Source of the DNA: Curtanaerobium respiraculi | Lineage (GTDB): Bacteria > Actinomycetota > Coriobacteriia > Coriobacteriales > Eggerthellaceae | Reading direction: 5' to 3' | NCBI RefSeq assembly: GCF_024609215.1 | Contig: NZ_JANIPD030000002.1 | Location: forward strand, 25,678 to 89,677 | DNA: 64,000 nucleotides | Shown here: positions 63,601-64,000 of the stretch, piece after piece | Numbering within the stretch: the first letter of the stretch is position 1 | Layout: each line of letters starts with the position of its first letter | The notes under the pieces: generated by a model | What the model was told of the DNA's origin: nothing | What the model saw: the letters and a program-made list of their open reading frames with translations, nothing else | Database searches by the model: none | Made by a program: the position numbers and the translations under genes

Positions 63601-64000
63601 ATGGGTAAACCGAATGTCTATCCCACCAGTACGACTATCTACAAACCGGAGAAGTGCTATAGCGGCTACACGCTGTTTTCCGTCATGGGGCACGGTGCGA
63701 TTCTTGTCGATATGAACGGCCGCGTCGTGCGCCATTGGAAGGATTTCATGGGTTTCCCGCCCAAGATGATCCCCGGCGGATATCTGTTTGGCAGCCGTGG
63801 CCTGCGCGATCGCACGCGTGCGTACCAAGACCAGTCCGACGTGACCATGGTGGATATGGACGGTAATGTGATCTGGTCGTTCAACCGCAACCAGGAGATC
63901 GAGGACAACGGGACGAAGGAGTGGTATGCCCGCCAGCACCACGACTACCAGATCGAGGGCAACCCCGTGGGCTACTTCGTGCCCGGCATGGAGTCGAGCC
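63601..64000 (+). CDS. Arylsulfotransferase (ASST)-like protein, 5' part
   Basis: The first 133 residues are visible before the window ends. VYPTSTTIYKPEKCYSGYTL, the repeated blade motifs (VDMNGRVVRHW and VDMDGNVIWSF) and ARQHHDYQIEGNPVGYFVPG match the arylsulfotransferase family (PF05935), a beta-propeller. Classical ASST moves sulfate between phenols in the periplasm, but no signal peptide is present here, so this form appears cytoplasmic. AAAGGAG precedes the ATG at 63601. Confidence 0.85.
   Translation, partial: MGKPNVYPTSTTIYKPEKCYSGYTLFSVMGHGAILVDMNGRVVRHWKDFMGFPPKMIPGGYLFGSRGLRDRTRAYQDQSDVTMVDMDGNVIWSFNRNQEIEDNGTKEWYARQHHDYQIEGNPVGYFVPGMESS

Overview
The window is about 62% GC by eye, with ATG, GTG and TTG starts and strong Shine-Dalgarno sites. 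It looks like an actinobacterial chromosome of class Coriobacteriia, most likely family Eggerthellaceae. The main reason is the pairing of a high-GC ribosomal operon with two anaerobe signatures: a complete siroheme-dependent heme pathway, and a DsrMKJOP-DsrC-DsrN sulfite-respiration module. The taxon is an inference from gene content; no 16S is present.

Layout. (1) 1-0.8 kb: edge of a transposase-like gene, a decayed leucine-rich-repeat fragment and a 9-mer tandem repeat. (2) 0.8-9.7 kb: ribosomal operon rplB-rpsS-rplV-rpsC-rplP-rpmC-rpsQ-rplN-rplX-rplE-rpsN-rpsH-rplF-rplR-rpsE-rpmD-rplO-secY. It lacks the usual rpsJ-rplC-rplD-rplW upstream of rplB and lacks adk after secY; rplB has its own promoter. 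(3) 9.7-17.9 kb: tRNA-Gln, ybaK, map, murJ, nadK, a family 2 glycosyltransferase, a palindromic repeat cluster, a comF-like gene, and an orphan solute-binding lipoprotein behind a long structured leader. (4) 18.1-29.0 kb: one-strand tetrapyrrole cluster: precorrin-2 dehydrogenase, hemA, hemC, cobA-hemD, ahbC, hemB, ahbD, ahbA-ahbB fusion, hemL. On paper this covers glutamyl-tRNA to siroheme and on to heme through the Ahb branch, with no coproporphyrin or protoporphyrin enzymes. (5) 29.1-32.1 kb: MarR regulator plus a UvrA-like resistance ATPase. (6) 32.1-37.4 kb: accessory island with a 198-bp direct repeat flanking an AbiE toxin-antitoxin pair and several broken genes, then a VapC toxin with an in-frame stop and a truncated DUF4143 ATPase. 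(7) 37.9-50.4 kb: mixed genes: ECF sigma/anti-sigma, two PH-domain membrane proteins, a CPBP protease, a zinc-ribbon protein, a class II Fic protein, DUF3021/LytTR, a methyltransferase, a CMD-cupin fusion and a small duplicated protein. (8) 50.4-61.2 kb: DJ-1, a thioredoxin reductase with a cysteine-less thioredoxin-like tail, a DVU0298-like protein, a DsrD-like winged-helix protein, an RsbRD-N protein, dsrM-K-J-O-P, dsrC and a CbiA/DsrN amidase. (9) 61.1-64.0 kb: TetR, a DASS-family anion transporter and the start of an arylsulfotransferase-like gene cut by the window edge.

How it fits together. Siroheme made in region 4 is both the precursor of heme and, once amidated by DsrN, the cofactor of dissimilatory sulfite reductase. 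Region 8 supplies the membrane complex that reduces the DsrC trisulfide formed by that enzyme. DsrAB itself is not in the window and must lie elsewhere if the pathway is complete. The DASS transporter and arylsulfotransferase-like protein at the right edge may handle an organosulfur or other anionic substrate; this is inference from adjacency.
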